The notes beneath the pieces are model-generated. The model was given only the letters and a program-made list of their open reading frames with translations. It ran no database searches and was not told the DNA's origin. Positions 1-12,105 of a stretch of DNA of 64,000 nucleotides are shown here, piece by piece (the first letter of the stretch is position 1; the number at the start of each line of letters is the position of its first letter). The DNA comes from Fragum whitleyi. Its lineage: Eukaryota > Mollusca > Bivalvia > Cardiida > Cardiidae. A program made the translations under genes and the position numbers. The DNA lies in assembly GCA_948146395.1 (NCBI GenBank), contig OX411554.1:42545869-42609868 (forward strand). The letters run 5' to 3'.

Positions 1-1415
1 GACAAGCTAGAAACACATTCACCCAAAGTTTAACGTGCTTCAAGCGTGTCTCCAGCGTACTGGGAACGTGTGCATAGCGTATCTTTTGCGTACTGAACGT
101 GTGTCTAGGGCGTTGCCAGTGCGTTGCCAGCGAGTTCACAGCGTGTTTCTGGCGTATGACAGCGTTTCAGTTTTCAATGTAAATATTAAAGTTTCGCTGC
201 ATATTTGTCTTGAATTTCTACCATCAGCTTGTCATAAATAAATAAATTTGTGCATGTAGGTTTCCTCATGACCAGTCTAAGAATGACTTGTAAACTCGAT
301 TATAAGTAGCATTCTCTATATTTGATGATGAACGATTTCGTTCAAGTCATATGAATAAAACTTATGTTATGTTATGTTATGTTATAAGCTGCTTGTCTTT
401 TCTTCCATATAAATCCTTTACGGATTTTCTTAATTCCTTAGATTGTGGAGGTGGAGAATGTAGCCTAAATGTGTATTAAGCATTGTGTTTATAGCTTTAC
501 AATCGTGTCTGTTCTTTGGTCAGAATAACAATACCTTTGTGGAATACTTTACACATTATACAAACATTTATTTGTCTCATTTGATCATCATCAATATACC
601 AAAAAGACAAGTACATCGTTGTACCTAGTGGACATAATACAAGACCTGTTTTACTCCTCTCTGTTCTGTTCAGAATATTTGATTCTATTACATGTATATG
701 TTCTACAAGTTTGATATTTGGTACAACTTTTCCCCCTTAATATAAGACTAGCTATTCAAGAATAAGAGAAGTTGTAGATGGGAATAAAGATTTTGAAATA
801 GAGTCATCCTACATGGAAGAGCATATGGAGGATGAAAGGAGTTCATTATGACAAGTAGTTCCTTACCCTTTAGCAATATTTTTCAAGTAAAAAGTACCAG
901 AAGCTTTAATCAGCCTGTAATCTGATAAGTTTGTTATATGCGTGTTTTCACATGTAACAGGTGCCAGTGTATTTTTCTTTTCGTCTTTTCCTATTTTTTC
1001 TTTAAAATGAACCAACATACTTTGAATTTGAATATGTGTAGTGGCCGGTGGCCTGTTTATATATCAAAAGAATGAATTTGAAGTGGTAATTTCTCGCAGA
1101 ATTTATATTTACATCCAAAACACGCTGCGAACACATTATAACACGCTAGCAGCGCGTTACAAACACGCTAAGCACATTCCAAGGACGTTGGACACACGCT
1201 CAAGAATGTTGGGTTATGCTAGCATACGCTATCAACACGTTCTGGACATGTAACTCACGCGTTACTCACACATTCAAACGAGCTATGAACACGCTACAAG
1301 TGCGAAGTGAATTGACAAAAAGAAAATGTAGGTCAGCGTATGCGGACGTTTTGCGGACTTAGACGTTTAATCAAACGCGTTAGGCACACGCTGGCTTAAA
1401 CGTTGATATGAGACA
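1..1415. repeat. Inverted element built of 11-bp-phased CGT motifs (left end outside window)
   Basis: Left arm (about 30-165): the trinucleotide CGT recurs at 34, 45, 56, 67, 78, 89, 98, 111, 122, (CGA 131), 142, 153 and 163, almost exactly every 11 bp, inside a degenerate unit like AGCGTRTNNNN. Right arm (about 1120-1400): the reverse complement, ACG or its variant ACA, recurs at 1122, 1133, 1143, 1165, 1174, 1185, 1196, 1226, 1237, 1246, 1257, 1268 and 1278. The arms are thus inverted relative to each other around about 950 bp of unrelated A+T-rich DNA. No protein is convincing in either arm. It is probably a foldback-type mobile element; the family is not recognised. Confidence 0.55.
240..387 (+). 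repeat. Possible retrotransposon 3' tail ending in (TTATG)n
   Basis: A (TTATG) pentanucleotide run at about 365-387 follows 'gaataaaac' and a small hairpin (gaacgatttcgttc, about 329-342). Pentanucleotide tails after an AATAAA-like stretch are common at the 3' ends of invertebrate LINE or SINE copies. No reverse transcriptase is present, so this would be a short tail fragment inserted between the arms of the CGT-phased element. Confidence 0.35.
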
Positions 1416-1858
1416 GGGCCATTAGCGGAAGGCCTTACTTTGGAAATTAAATCAAATAGAAAGCAGTTTCATTCATGATCAAGCAATCTGTCAATAAAAG
1501 GCTTGACACAAAACAATTGTAAATGCCCTTTAATCTGCAGTCACTCCAATTAAATTTTGCGGATATCATGAGATTAGTAAATAGCCTTGACCGTTGAAAT
1601 CTTTTAAAGTTAGATCTTCAAAGTTAATTATAAATGGTGAAATCTTGCATCAAACAGCCTCAAATTGTAAGATCAAATTGCTACAATTGTTCTTGGAAAC
1701 CAGCTGAGGCAGTCAACTCATATCGGATTTGAAATTCAGCGATATCAAACTTCAAATCCATCCATGGATACCCTTTTTTTTCTTTCACGCACCCCAAGCA
1801 GCGATAGATTTGAGATTAGCGCCAATAAATTATTCTTAAGAAATAGACAGCTTGTAGT
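1416..1858. other. Non-coding, nothing recognised
   Basis: A+T-rich DNA with no open frame of interest, no tandem repeat and no recognisable element. Confidence 0.5.
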
Positions 1859-2074
1859 CTAGGAGGCAAAATTTGAAAATTTCGATCCGTTCAACATACC
1901 TGCCAGAAAAGGTTTGACTGTAAAAATGGAAAGATCCATCATACTACGACATATTAAGGCACGTTGTAATGTCAAATTGTGGTAGCAGTTTTGAGTTACA
2001 CGGCTCTGTTTGAACCAACCGTCCTCGAAAATATTCACAAGCCGTAAAACCTCATTTTGCAAATAGTTGTCCAA
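1859..2074 (-). repeat. Copy 1 of a ~130-bp inverted pair (partner near 6110-6240)
   Basis: On the minus strand this reads ...taccacaatttgacattacaacgtg... and ends in ...ccttttctggcaggtatgttgaac. The same two blocks, in the same order, occur on the plus strand at 6118-6217. Both copies keep an open frame with similar peptides (YHNLTLQRA... and YHNLILQRG..., both ending PFLAGMLN). It could be the terminal inverted repeats of a ~4.3 kb DNA element, a fragment of a repeat-borne protein, or a duplicated exon: 'CAG|GTATGT' resembles a splice donor. Confidence 0.4.
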
Positions 2075-3819
2075 ATATCATTATCAAAACGACTAATTGT
2101 AGTGTTTTCTGTCTTATTTATTTGAGATAAAGTGTAAATAAGATAATTATTCAACCAATAAACAAATAATTTTTTTTAATTTGTTATTTGTCAGCAACAA
2201 ATTACCCCACCCACAAAATTAACATGGACCTACAGAATAACTTCTTTTTAGTCTAATTTATAAGTCTGGGCTACCTTCCTGTTGTATTTTTGCCGTAATT
2301 ATAGTATGCAGTTATAACAGTCTTACCGGATAACGTGTTAGGATTACTATTCATTTGCAACACATAATGATACACTTTCAATTCAATATCAACTGTGCCT
2401 AATTAAATTAGTAAGTTGAATTTTTCATTGAGGTTTATTTAAATACAGGTGAAAATTAAATATTGATACTTGTGCGTAGATTTTAAGGTCGGACCCCCCC
2501 CCCCCAAAAAAAAAAGCACTTGTTCTACTCGGCCTTAATTTTAAAGCCTAGAACTTTCATGGTTGACATGAAATCCTTGTAATACAGAACTGTTATTGTT
2601 GGCTTATACCATCATCTATATCTTAACTCACTGTTCCAAAATACCTCATAAAACGACCTTTTCACTGTGAATGAATTCTAGGCAAATAAAAAATAGTCGT
2701 TGAATGCGGTTTATAGACCATTAATGGCGGGCTGTTAACTTGTTTTAATATTTTTTATCACTTAAAGAAAAGGAATTGAGCATAGCGTTGGGTGAATTGA
2801 GTATAGGATTGGGTTAATTGAATGAAGAACATGAGTTTGTATGCGAAAAGAGAGAAAAAAAATAACCAACCGACATACCCGTTATCTGTTTGATGGTGGA
2901 AACGGAAAAAAGCTTCTTCTTTATTTGCACTTAGTTGCATGGTCCTAGATTCAGTATGCATGAACGTCAAAATATATATTATCAATAGTAAATTAATGAT
3001 AAACAAATAAATCAAACATATAAAATGAAGTGTTTCTGCAATTATGAGTTTGTATAAAGTTTTAAGTGGATGAGTATAATTGGAGATTGCTAAAGGAATT
3101 TTGTATCGTGTATTATTTCAAAATGAGTATGTGTTGTGTTCATCGTACTTTACTTGAAAATAGAGAAGGGAGTTTTTAGAAACTTATGTCTAAAACAATT
3201 CTGCCTAGAACCTTTAGGGTTTGATCGGAGTATGATCATGTGTTCCTTACAAAGATACTCGAAATGTTCCCCGTTGCTTTAGAGAACTCAAAAAAGAAAT
3301 AAACAAAAAAGAAAAACAAGAAATCTTTGAAACTGTTACACAAACAACTTTCAAAGTCGGCAAACAGCAGTGTCTTGTGGGTCTATACAATTTGATTTGT
3401 CCCCAAATCAAATTTAGCCGATTATCGTGAGATCCTTTACTTAGACAAGATATATACAGTAGCTTGAGTGGTTTCAAATCAATATTTTGCTGATTTTCGA
3501 CTCGGATGACTTTCCATACTTAACATTTCCACTCTACGCACTTACGAACCAGAAACATGTTTGACGGGATAAAATCATGTTTAACCCTGCGATGAACAAT
3601 TTGAACTGCTTCAGCTACTAGAAGCTTGTCTTTTTTACAGACTCGTTAGGTTTTTTGTGGGCCTACATGGTAACCAGGGAAGCGTTTGGTGCATTCTGTG
3701 GACTAGCCATCTTAATTTGCTTTATTGCATAGCACGAATTTCGCAAATGTAAGTGACGGCCAAGGTCGGTATCTTTATTGGTGAAATTACCGAGATCTAC
3801 GTGGCTAACGTTTGTGTGG
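2075..3819. other. Non-coding, nothing recognised
   Basis: A+T-rich DNA with only short chance open frames. A homopolymer junction (poly-C followed by poly-A) lies at about 2491-2515. Confidence 0.5.
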
Positions 3820-3824
3820 ATTCC

Positions 3825-4026
3825 AAGGTTCAGTGGTTAGGACGGTGGCGTTGAGATCGATCCCGGGATCGAACCCCGACTTGACCACGGAAATTATCTG
3901 GGAAAAATCTATCTCCACTCAGGTGTACAAGTTGGAACACTAAAGAGCCGAAAGCCAATGTACTGTTGCTGCAAATGGCACCAAGAATTTACAGCTGGTA
4001 CAGTATTACTAAATGATTAAAGGTTA
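3825..4026 (+). mobile_element. tRNA-derived SINE-like element (family distinct from the others here)
   Basis: The head has an A-box-like segment (ggttcagtggttaggacggtgg) and a B-box-like segment (gggatcgaacccc) spaced as in a tRNA gene. About 120 bp of unrelated body follows, with a short A+T-rich tail (ctaaatgattaaagg). It does not fold into a complete cloverleaf with a matching acceptor stem, so it is not called a tRNA gene. No target-site duplication was identified. Confidence 0.45.
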
Positions 4027-6105
4027 AATGTAAAGTCGCTGCGCGAATCATCGGTTTGAAAACAAACTATATATTAAACTTTGTAGCTTTTTTATTGCCT
4101 TCTCAAACCGATGTCCGAAAAACGGAGGAAGTTCAAAACAAAGTGGTTATACCTTAATCTGATTGTGTTAGTGGTTATTTATTGAAATGGACGGCAATGC
4201 CTATTGTCAATAAAAAAGGCTTTAACGTGAGCAAATTTTTCGGATAGTCGTTCCCAAGATTTGAAACCAGTCGAACAAGATTTTGTCTAATTACGATTGG
4301 TGACAAACCGTTACCGTCTCCCTGTAGCTCACAATGCACATATTCTAGCCTGAAATGGTGAATGGCAAAGAATTACTTTACGGCGCCACATAGATTTAAT
4401 TTGAAGCATGAAAATACTGTATTGCATAAATTGAGGAAATATTAAATCTTTACTTTCATTTGATACATACAGTAAAATAATGATATGACTTCAGGCTTCT
4501 TATTTATACAACTTTTCCATTTATAATGTTTTTAGCGTAGCTTTCTCTTGTTATGTTACTTTATATTAAGACTTAGTTACTACCGATTTCTGTCACAGAA
4601 TTTTAGACACATTGAACAGAAAAATGACCGTAAAATCGAAGATAAAAATTAAATGATAATCGTAAACTTTCTTTTCCGTTATACACACTGCGAACAGCAA
4701 CGTCGTTTCTTCTGCCTTTTGTTAAAAAAGGGATCAGAAAGATCTATTTTTTTGTCCTGCTGGTGGTCGCTTTGAAAATTAAATTAGTAAAAGTATGCGT
4801 TAACTTATGGCGAAAAGATTATAACTTTAATGTTATTAGTTACATGTAGTTACTTTTGGGATCCCTTTTTGCCTGGCATGTCGTGGGTTTATTTAACTGT
4901 ACATTTTGCCCGACATGTCATGTACAACTGATCAGTAAAAAAGAAGAAGGAGAAATAACGATGTATCGATTTACAAAAATAAATAAATAAATAAGTATGT
5001 GAGAGTGTGAGTTACTAAAGCACACGTCCATTAGATGTTGAACTACATGTACTTCTATTTGTGCTCTATCAACTGAAATAATTTAAAGAAATCCCCTTTT
5101 CAAAAAATAATTTCGACCCAACGATCCATATGATTATTGCATGCAAGCAATCCATACTATCCGACAAAATGTGACCATTATTACATAAGATAAATGATTT
5201 ACGCCAAAATCAGAGTAATATTGCATCCATTTAATACGATTAATTCTGAGATATGAATCTCTTGTCAATTTAAGTTCTCTGCGTACACCAAACATACTTA
5301 TGATCAAGTCTTATATCAACGACCCTAACTGTATAGCAACGCATTATCGAATAAAATTTCTGAAATCACCCAAATTATGTGCAAAAGAAAGTCTTTTATC
5401 TAAGATATAATGGAAATGTTTATGATTGCTATCATAGATAAGAAGGGGGAAACAAATCGCCGATAAAATATCTCCCAGATCATGTAATAATAGTATGACT
5501 AAATAGCCCATAGATACTTCTCTGCGTACACTTTACCACCATACTTTTACATTACATTAGCTTTGGACAACACTTATGGTTCTAGAAGTGATTAAGTAGA
5601 ATAGAGTAACGATTATGTGAAGGAGTTAAACAGTAAAATACATTGTTAAAAATATCTCCAAATCAGCGAATCATTGACTATTAAAAGACTTTTATGTAAA
5701 TTGAGGTTTTATCAGCATTTCTCTGCGTACACTAAACAAATGCTTGATTATATTTATTTCGAAAAGATAACAGAGCCTGACAAGTTACTTATCACCTTTA
5801 TATGCGATTATTAGGTAAATACGTTAATGCACTTTTTTTCAGAAAGTTACAAAAAGTCAAATAGTCGGTATAAGGTGGTGGGTGGGGTAAATTAACAGAT
5901 TGAAAAAAGAGCGTTTGCCATGATATAAGTGTATTCAGAATTGTGTATGTTATCGCTTGAACTACAATTCTTAATAACAAATGATAAGAACTCATACATA
6001 TGGCTCAGAAATTTCTTACATGGTGTTTATGATAAGTACTTGGGTTCGTAAGTCACTATTTTTCTTTCATTATTAGCACATAGGGTATTACTATAAAGGG
6101 GCCCG
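4027..6105. other. Non-coding; three spaced copies of TTCTCTGCGTACAC
   Basis: No gene seen. The 14-mer ttctctgcgtacac appears at 5275-5288, 5518-5531 and 5719-5732, spaced 243 and 201 bp, each followed by a similar A+T-rich segment. This suggests an old, strongly diverged tandem repeat. The rest of the stretch holds nothing recognisable. Confidence 0.4.
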
Positions 6106-6109
6106 TAAC

Positions 6110-6240
6110 AAAAATTGTATACCACAATTTGATATTACAACGTGGCTGGCCGTGTCCAGGAAGGTTTAAAGATTGCATATCTGCAGTCAGACCTTTTCTG
6201 GCAGGTATGTTGAACCAAGTCGAAAAATAAGCCTCGTACA
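6110..6240 (+). repeat. Copy 2 of the ~130-bp inverted pair
   Basis: Matches the minus strand of 1890-2000, with shared blocks 'taccacaatttga(t)attacaacgtg' and 'ccttttctggcaggtatgttgaac'. See the 1859-2074 entry for interpretation. Confidence 0.4.
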
Positions 6241-6413
6241 GAAAATGCCGCCTAGTCTATTGTAATATACTTTCAAGAAAAGAGTAGATAAACATTAACC
6301 GTTGAGTGATAAGAAGAAAATCCAAATTGATTTCTAATTGATTGGAAAATTGAAACCCGACTATTTGCAGAGTTTGGGGAATGAATATGTGTTCTACTTC
6401 AACACGAAAAAAA

Positions 6414-7888
6414 ACAAGAGGGCCATTGGTCCTAAAGTGCTCACCTGATGCATGGCTTTACAAAAGTCAGATTGCAAGAAGTAAACATTTCAGTTGAATA
6501 TGTTGCCTCTAAAATACTAAAAAGAGTTTTTGATCCTCTATCAAACTTGTGTAAGATTTCAATACAATTTCAAACTTGACCTAGGTTTCACACAAATATT
6601 CTGATCAATTTTCAAGATATTTGAGTAAACAAGGATTTTTTAAGATTTGACCCCTTGACCTCATTTTTAACCCCACTAGACCCAATTTCAAACTTTACTG
6701 AGATTTGATGGAGACAAACATTCTGACCAAGTTTCGAGACATTTTAGCCAAAAATGTGGCCTCTAGAGTGCTCATAAGTTTTTTTTAAGATTTGACTCTT
6801 TGAACCCATTTTTGACCCCACTTGACCCAATTTCAAACATGACCGAGATTTGATGCAGATAAACATTCTGACCAAGGTCTCAAGCCTTTTGGACAAAAAT
6901 TATGGCCAATAGAGTGCACACAAAGTTTATCTAAGATTTGACCCCTTGACCCCATTTTTGATCCCACTTGACGTAATTTTGAACTTGACCGAGATTTGAT
7001 GCAGACAAACATTCTGACCAAGTTTCAAGACGCTTTGACCAAAAATATGGCCTCTAGAGTGCACACAAGGTTTTTCTAAGATTTGATCCCTTGACCCAAT
7101 TTTTGATCCCATTTGACCCAATTTCAAAATTGACTGAGAGTTGATGGAGACAAACATTCTGACCAAGTTAAAAGACATCTAGGCCAAAAATATTGACTCT
7201 AGAGTGCACACAAGGTTTTTCTAAGATTTGACCCCTTGAGTCCATTTTTGACCCCACTTAGCCCAATTTCAAACTTGACCGAGATTTAATGGAGACAAAT
7301 ATTGTGACCAAGTTGCAAGACATTTGGGCCTAAAATGTGGCCTCTAGAGTGCACACAAGGTTTATCTTAGATTTGACCTCTTGACCCCATTTTTGACCCC
7401 ACTTGACCCAATTTCAAACTTGACAGAGATTTAATAAAGACAAACATTCTGACCAAGTTTCAAGATGTTTGGACCAAAAATATGGCCTCTAGAGTGCACA
7501 CAAGGTTTATCTAAGATTTGACCCATTGACCCCATTTTTGACCCCACTTGACCCAATTTCAAACTTTGACCGAGGTTTAATGGAGACAAACATTCTGATC
7601 AAGTTTCAAGACATTTAAACAAAAATATGGCCTCTAGAGTGCACACAAGGTTTATCTAAGATTTGACCCCTTGACCCCATTTTTGACCCCACTTTTGACC
7701 CCACTTGACCCAATTTCAAACTTGACTGAGATTTGATGGAGACAAATATTCTGACAAAGTTTCAAGACATTTCGGCCAAAAATGTGACCTCCATAGTGCA
7801 CACAAGATGTTGACGGACGACCGGACGCCGGACACAGCTCGATCACAATAGCTCACCTTGAGCACTTCGTGCTCAGGTGAGCTAAAAA
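6414..7888 (+). mobile_element. Pearl/Helentron-like element, family A, copy A1 (complete)
   Basis: It starts acaagag at 6414, followed by a short palindrome (gggccattggtcc) and the arm gctcacctga. The body holds about eight tandem units with a 145-bp period (for example cagac/gagac at 6711, 6856, 7002 and 7147), each containing 'ggcctctagagtgcacacaagg'. A GACGGACGACCGGACGCCGGAC stretch follows at about 7810-7832, then a 3' hairpin at 7851-7882 whose outer arm (ggtgagc) complements the 5' arm. The end is gctaaaaa. This architecture matches bivalve Pearl elements and non-autonomous Helentrons such as DINE-1. No protein is encoded; short open frames here are by-products of the repeats. Confidence 0.75.
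7851..7882 (+). repeat. 3' terminal hairpin of element A1
   Basis: gctcacct-tgagcac-ttc-gtgctca-ggtgagc is a nearly perfect stem-loop placed directly before the terminal TAAAAA. The same hairpin ends A2 (43823-43854) and, with small changes, the fragments ending near 54166, 60081 and 60905. Confidence 0.8.
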
Positions 7889-7992
7889 TTGTGTAACAGG
7901 TGGACAAGGTCTCCAAGTCTTTACCGGCAGTCTCTTTGATATTGGTTGAAATGCAACACTTTCTCTATGTAAAATGGTTCCTCCTAACATTT

Positions 7993-8208
7993 AGAAGTCG
8001 CGGTCAAAGTCCAGTTGGTAGCACGTCAGACTGTCAATCTAGAGGTCCATGGTTTGATCCCAAACAGCAGCACTCATTCTTTCTGACTATTTGTCTCTCA
8101 CTAGTGGGTTGATAATCGTAAACCAATGTGAAATAGTAGGTGGAGGCTAGGAAGGGATGTGATGGTTGCACTGGTCAGAGAAATACCAGGAATCCATTGT
8201 TAGTTGTT
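7993..8208 (+). mobile_element. tRNA-derived SINE (main family), plus orientation, 3' truncated
   Basis: The tRNA-like head (cagttggtagcacgtcagactgtcaatctagaggtccatggtttgatcc) is followed by the family body (cattctttctgactatttgtctctca ... ggaggctaggaagggatgtgatggttgcactgg ... caggaatccattgtta). The usual tail 'gcggcgttaaactcc' is missing. The family resembles molluscan V-type SINEs such as RUDI, but this is from memory and was not aligned. Confidence 0.7.
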
Positions 8209-8400
8209 AAGTGATGTCACTGTTTCCTCAGGAGCAGCTTTAAATCAAATTTTGTTCACTTGAAAATTTGCCAATTCAAAGTCAGCTGAACTTCGGTTTA
8301 ACTAATAATTAGAAGAAACTATAATATCTTTAAACCTTTTCTGCTTCTTTTTTTGTGTGTGTCTTGAAAAAGGCCGATTGGATCCAATCATTCTCAGGAG

Positions 8401-9497
8401 ACAAGAGGCCCAAGAGGGCCTGTATTGCTCCACTGGCTTTAAAATCTTTAGACTTTCATTAAATAAAGCTTACTTTAAATGAATACATTAACACTCCGAT
8501 ATCTCCTAAGACCTATTTAATAATGATTAACTGGTTCTGGACCATATTGCACCAAAATATTCAATCAATGAACCTGCAACTCTTCACCCATCTTATTAAA
8601 ACATAAGGTTCAGGAGGAGATGTCATTCGAAAATTTAGGGCTCAAAATAGGCCCCGCCCTGCGACGCCCATATTTATGGACCAATCAAAATTTCTTGAAC
8701 AATTTCAGTAAAGGGTCACCCAAGGAACATTTTGGTAAAGTTTCATTGAAATCAGCCCAGTGGTTCAGGAGGAGATGTCGTTCAAAGATTTCGGGCTCAA
8801 AATAAGCCCCACCCTGCCACGCCAATATTTATGGACCAATCAAAATTTCTTGAACAATTTAAGTCGAGGGTCACCCAAGGAACATTTTGGTAAAGTTTCA
8901 TTGAAATCGGCCCAGTGCTTCAGGAGGAAATGTCGTTCAAAGATTTCGGGCTCAAAATAAGCCCTGCCCTGCCACGCCCATATTTAAGAACCAATCAAAA
9001 TTTCTTGAACAATTTAAGTACAGGGTCACCCAAGGAACATTTTGGTAAAGTTTCATTGAAATCGGCCCAGTGGTTCAGGAGGAGATGTTGTTTAAAGATT
9101 TCGGGCTCAAAATAAGGCCCACCCTGCGACGCCCATATTTATGGGCCAATCAAAATTTCTTGAACAATCTAAGTAAAGGGTCACCCAAGGAACATTTTGG
9201 TAAAGTTTCATTGAAATCGGCCCAATGGTTTGGGAGGAGAATATTTTTAAAGATTTCAAAGTGAAAAAATGCCACACCCTGCCACGCCCATAATTGGGGG
9301 CCAATGAAAATTCTTGGAACAATTTAAGAAGAGGGCCACCCAAGGATCATTTCTTCCAAGTTTCCTTAAAATCCTACCATTGGTTTGGGAGGAGAAGATG
9401 TTTAAAGAAAAAGTTTACACACGGACGCACGGACACACGCACGACGGACACCCTGCCATGACAATAGCTCGCTGGCCTTTGGCCAGTGGAGCTAAAA
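8401..9497 (+). mobile_element. Pearl/Helentron-like element, family B, copy B1 (complete)
   Basis: The 5' end is acaagaggcccaagagggcc, with hairpin aggcccaagagggcct, followed by the arm gctccactggct. Tandem units with a 155-bp period begin at about 8606, 8761, 8916 and 9071; each holds 'ggttcaggaggagatgtcgttcaaagatttcgggctcaaaataagcc'. An acggacgcacggacacacgcacgacggac stretch lies at 9420-9450. The 3' hairpin (gctggcctttggccagtggagc) complements the 5' arm and is followed by TAAAA. Since 155 is not a multiple of three, the repeated peptides seen in short open frames are shadows of the DNA repeat. Confidence 0.75.
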
Positions 9498-9843
9498 AAA
9501 CTTGGGGAAATATAAAGACTTTACATTCTAGTAAGCTGTATATACGAGAAATGTTGGTATATATATTTTTTACTACCTGAAAGCTGATTTTATGAAAGAA
9601 CCAGTATATATTACACTTCTTACTAGGCTGCATTGTTAGTGGGTAATTTGAACTTCTTAGAAACAGCTTGAACAAAACATGTTAACATCACTTTCATCAT
9701 CCACTGAGGGTATATGTACTAATGGCATGTATGTTCTACTGTATACTCAAACAATTTTTGAAAGCTTTTATTAGATTATCCTAGCAGACTTTTAATTCTA
9801 GCTGAATTTGCAAAATATTGATAATAACAAAAAGATAAAATAA
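9498..9843. other. Non-coding spacer between elements
   Basis: No gene, tandem repeat or recognised element; short chance frames only. Confidence 0.5.
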
Positions 9844-11128
9844 ACAAGAGCTGTCGGAGACGGATTATGCTCCCCGAATAAGGCATAGTCACAAAAACAA
9901 GAGCCATGTTTGACATGGACATCCCCTGCCACAAAAGCTTGATAATAAACTGAAGCGTAATAGAATAAAGATTCTTTTGTACTGTCAGAGATTTACCTAA
10001 AATCTAAGTATTAAAAATAACAAGGGGCAATAACTCCAAAATTATGCAAGCAAGAGTTGTAGTTCTAGTGCACTGCACTTGTCCTCCATGAGATCTATCC
10101 ACCCATAAAAATTCAGGTTGATAGCTATTATACTTTAGGAGATATTCTCCAGACAAAATTTAAGTATCAAAAATAACAAAGGGCAATAACTCCAAAACTA
10201 TGCAAGTAAGAGTTGTAGTTCTTATGCACTGCACTTCTCCTCCGTAACATCTACCCATACATAAAGTTTCAAGTTGAAAGCTATTATACTCAAGGAGATG
10301 TGCTCCGAACAATATCTCAGTATCAACAAGTTGATAGCTATTTTACTTTAGGAGATATGCTCCAGACATAATCTAAGTATCAAAAATAACAAAGGGCAAT
10401 AACTCCAAAATTATGCAAGCAAGAGTTGTAGTTCTTGTGCACTGCACTTCTCCTCCATAAGGTCTATCCACCCATAAAGTTTCAAGTTGATAGCTATTAT
10501 ACTTTAGGAGATATGCTCTGTGGTCAGATTTCAAAGACTCAAATAAGCTGTTATCTTATACAGCTAACATAAAGGTAACAAACATTAAACCCCCTTTTTG
10601 CATGACATATTTTAAGACACAAATTTCAAATAGTTTAGGGTAAAGAGCATCTAATTTGCTACTCAAATGTGAAATTACATCAAATTCTGAGCATTAGACT
10701 AGGAGAAATGAAAGAATAACTGTAATTTACGTGCTTACGTAAAGGTAACAAACATTAAGCCCCCTTTTTCCATGATATATATTTTTTTACGTTAATTTCA
10801 AATTGTTTATAGTAAAGGGCATCTGATTTGCTACACAAATAAAAAATTTCACTAAATTCTGACTGTTAGACTAGGAGAAATTTGGGAAAAACTGTTTTTT
10901 ACCCTAAGTCCCCTTTTCCCATGACGAGGCCTCAAATCCAAAAACCGTCACAGATGCATCATCACTATATCATAGGGAGTTCACATGGTAAGTTTCATTC
11001 AATTTGGCCCAGGGGTTATGGAGAAATAGGTGGGGACGGACGGACGGACGGATGGACGGAATTATGGACGTGCGGACGGACGGACAGACAAAGCGGCGGC
11101 TATATGCTCTCCCTTCGGGGAGCATAAT
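9844..11128 (+). mobile_element. Pearl/Helentron-like element, family C, copy C1
   Basis: It begins acaagagctgtcggagacgg (hairpin) and then atgctccccgaa. Core units of 156 bp contain 'aaagggcaataactccaaaattatgcaagcaagagttgtagttc' (gggcaat at 10025 and 10181; the next at 10394 is displaced by a 57-bp internal duplication). A second internal module at 10560-11030 ('cccctttttccatgac ... gactaggagaaatt') is present in two copies. An ACGG microsatellite (11034-11090) precedes the hairpin tgctctcccttcggggagca at 11105-11125, which complements the 5' arm. Confidence 0.75.
11105..11125 (+). repeat. 3' terminal hairpin of element C1
   Basis: tgctctcccttcggggagcat: stem CTCCC/GGGGAG with loop TTC, followed by ata/aaa. 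The same hairpin lies at 63821-63838 in C2. Confidence 0.7.
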
Positions 11129-11690
11129 AAAAATGATAATGCAAAAATGACAGCCCAAAAAATTGGATCAAAGTTTAAAAAGATACATTTATGGTTTTAT
11201 TTATTGGATGCTATAAGAAGAAGATTTTGTTTGAGCCCCTTCCCTGGAAGGAGATCCCTGGCTCACAGCCCATGCCAAAAAACCACGGCACAAAGTACCC
11301 TTCCAGGACACTGGCACCCTGCCCTTTTTAAATCCTAGCTGGAGCACTGATCTGATATTTGTGGACTTTATTGTATAAGTAAGAAAAGGATAGTGAACAA
11401 ACACACAGACGGATGGACTGACTGGAAAGCACAATCTCTCTAGAACTCTTCAGGGCCCAAGGTTATAAAACTTTTCACAGGCTCAATTGAGAATTTTCTC
11501 AAATTTTAAATTCAAATATATGTTTGAAAAGATGATATAAATAAGATGTTATTTATAACAACTTATTCATATTATCTTTTAAATAAAAACATTAAATTGA
11601 GTATTAAACCAGAATTACTGCTTTAATCTGGAATTGAATTTTGAATTGAGAATGAGAAAATGTGAAGATTAGATGAAATAAGTCCAATTG
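11129..11690. other. Non-coding; possible degraded element remnant
   Basis: A short 'acacacagacggatggactgactgg' stretch at 11400-11426 resembles the microsatellite part of the Pearl-like elements, so 11150-11470 may be the remnant of one. No boundaries are visible. Confidence 0.3.
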
Positions 11691-12105
11691 ATTGGAGAAA
11701 AGGGTTTTTTGATATTTCAAAGTGAAAATTGGCCTCATCTTGCAACACCCACAATGGGCCTATCAAAAATTTGTTACCAATTTAAGTAAAGGTGCAATTA
11801 AAGAATATTTATGCCAAGTTTCAGTGAATTTGGCCAAAACAAGTGGGGAGGAAAAGAATTTCTTAGACTTGAGAGTGAAAATGAGCCCTACCCTGCCACA
11901 CCCACATTTGTGTGTGGGGGGGGAGGGGGAGGGGGGGTAATCGAAAATTCTTTAACAATTTAAGTAAAGGGTCATGCCAAGTTTCATTAAAATCAGCCCT
12001 ATGATTTCGAAGGAGAATTTAAGCTTTTATAGTGAAAATAAACCCTGCCCTGCCAGGCCCATATCTGCGGGACAATCAAAATTTCTATAACATTTCAGGA
12101 AAAGG

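Noticed and set aside
8606..9264. Overlapping open frames with repeated peptides (QEEMSFKDFGLKI...) that look like a repeat protein
   Set aside because: They come from the 155-bp DNA unit of element B1. The unit is not a multiple of three, so each frame ends within about one unit, and no domain or start context supports translation.
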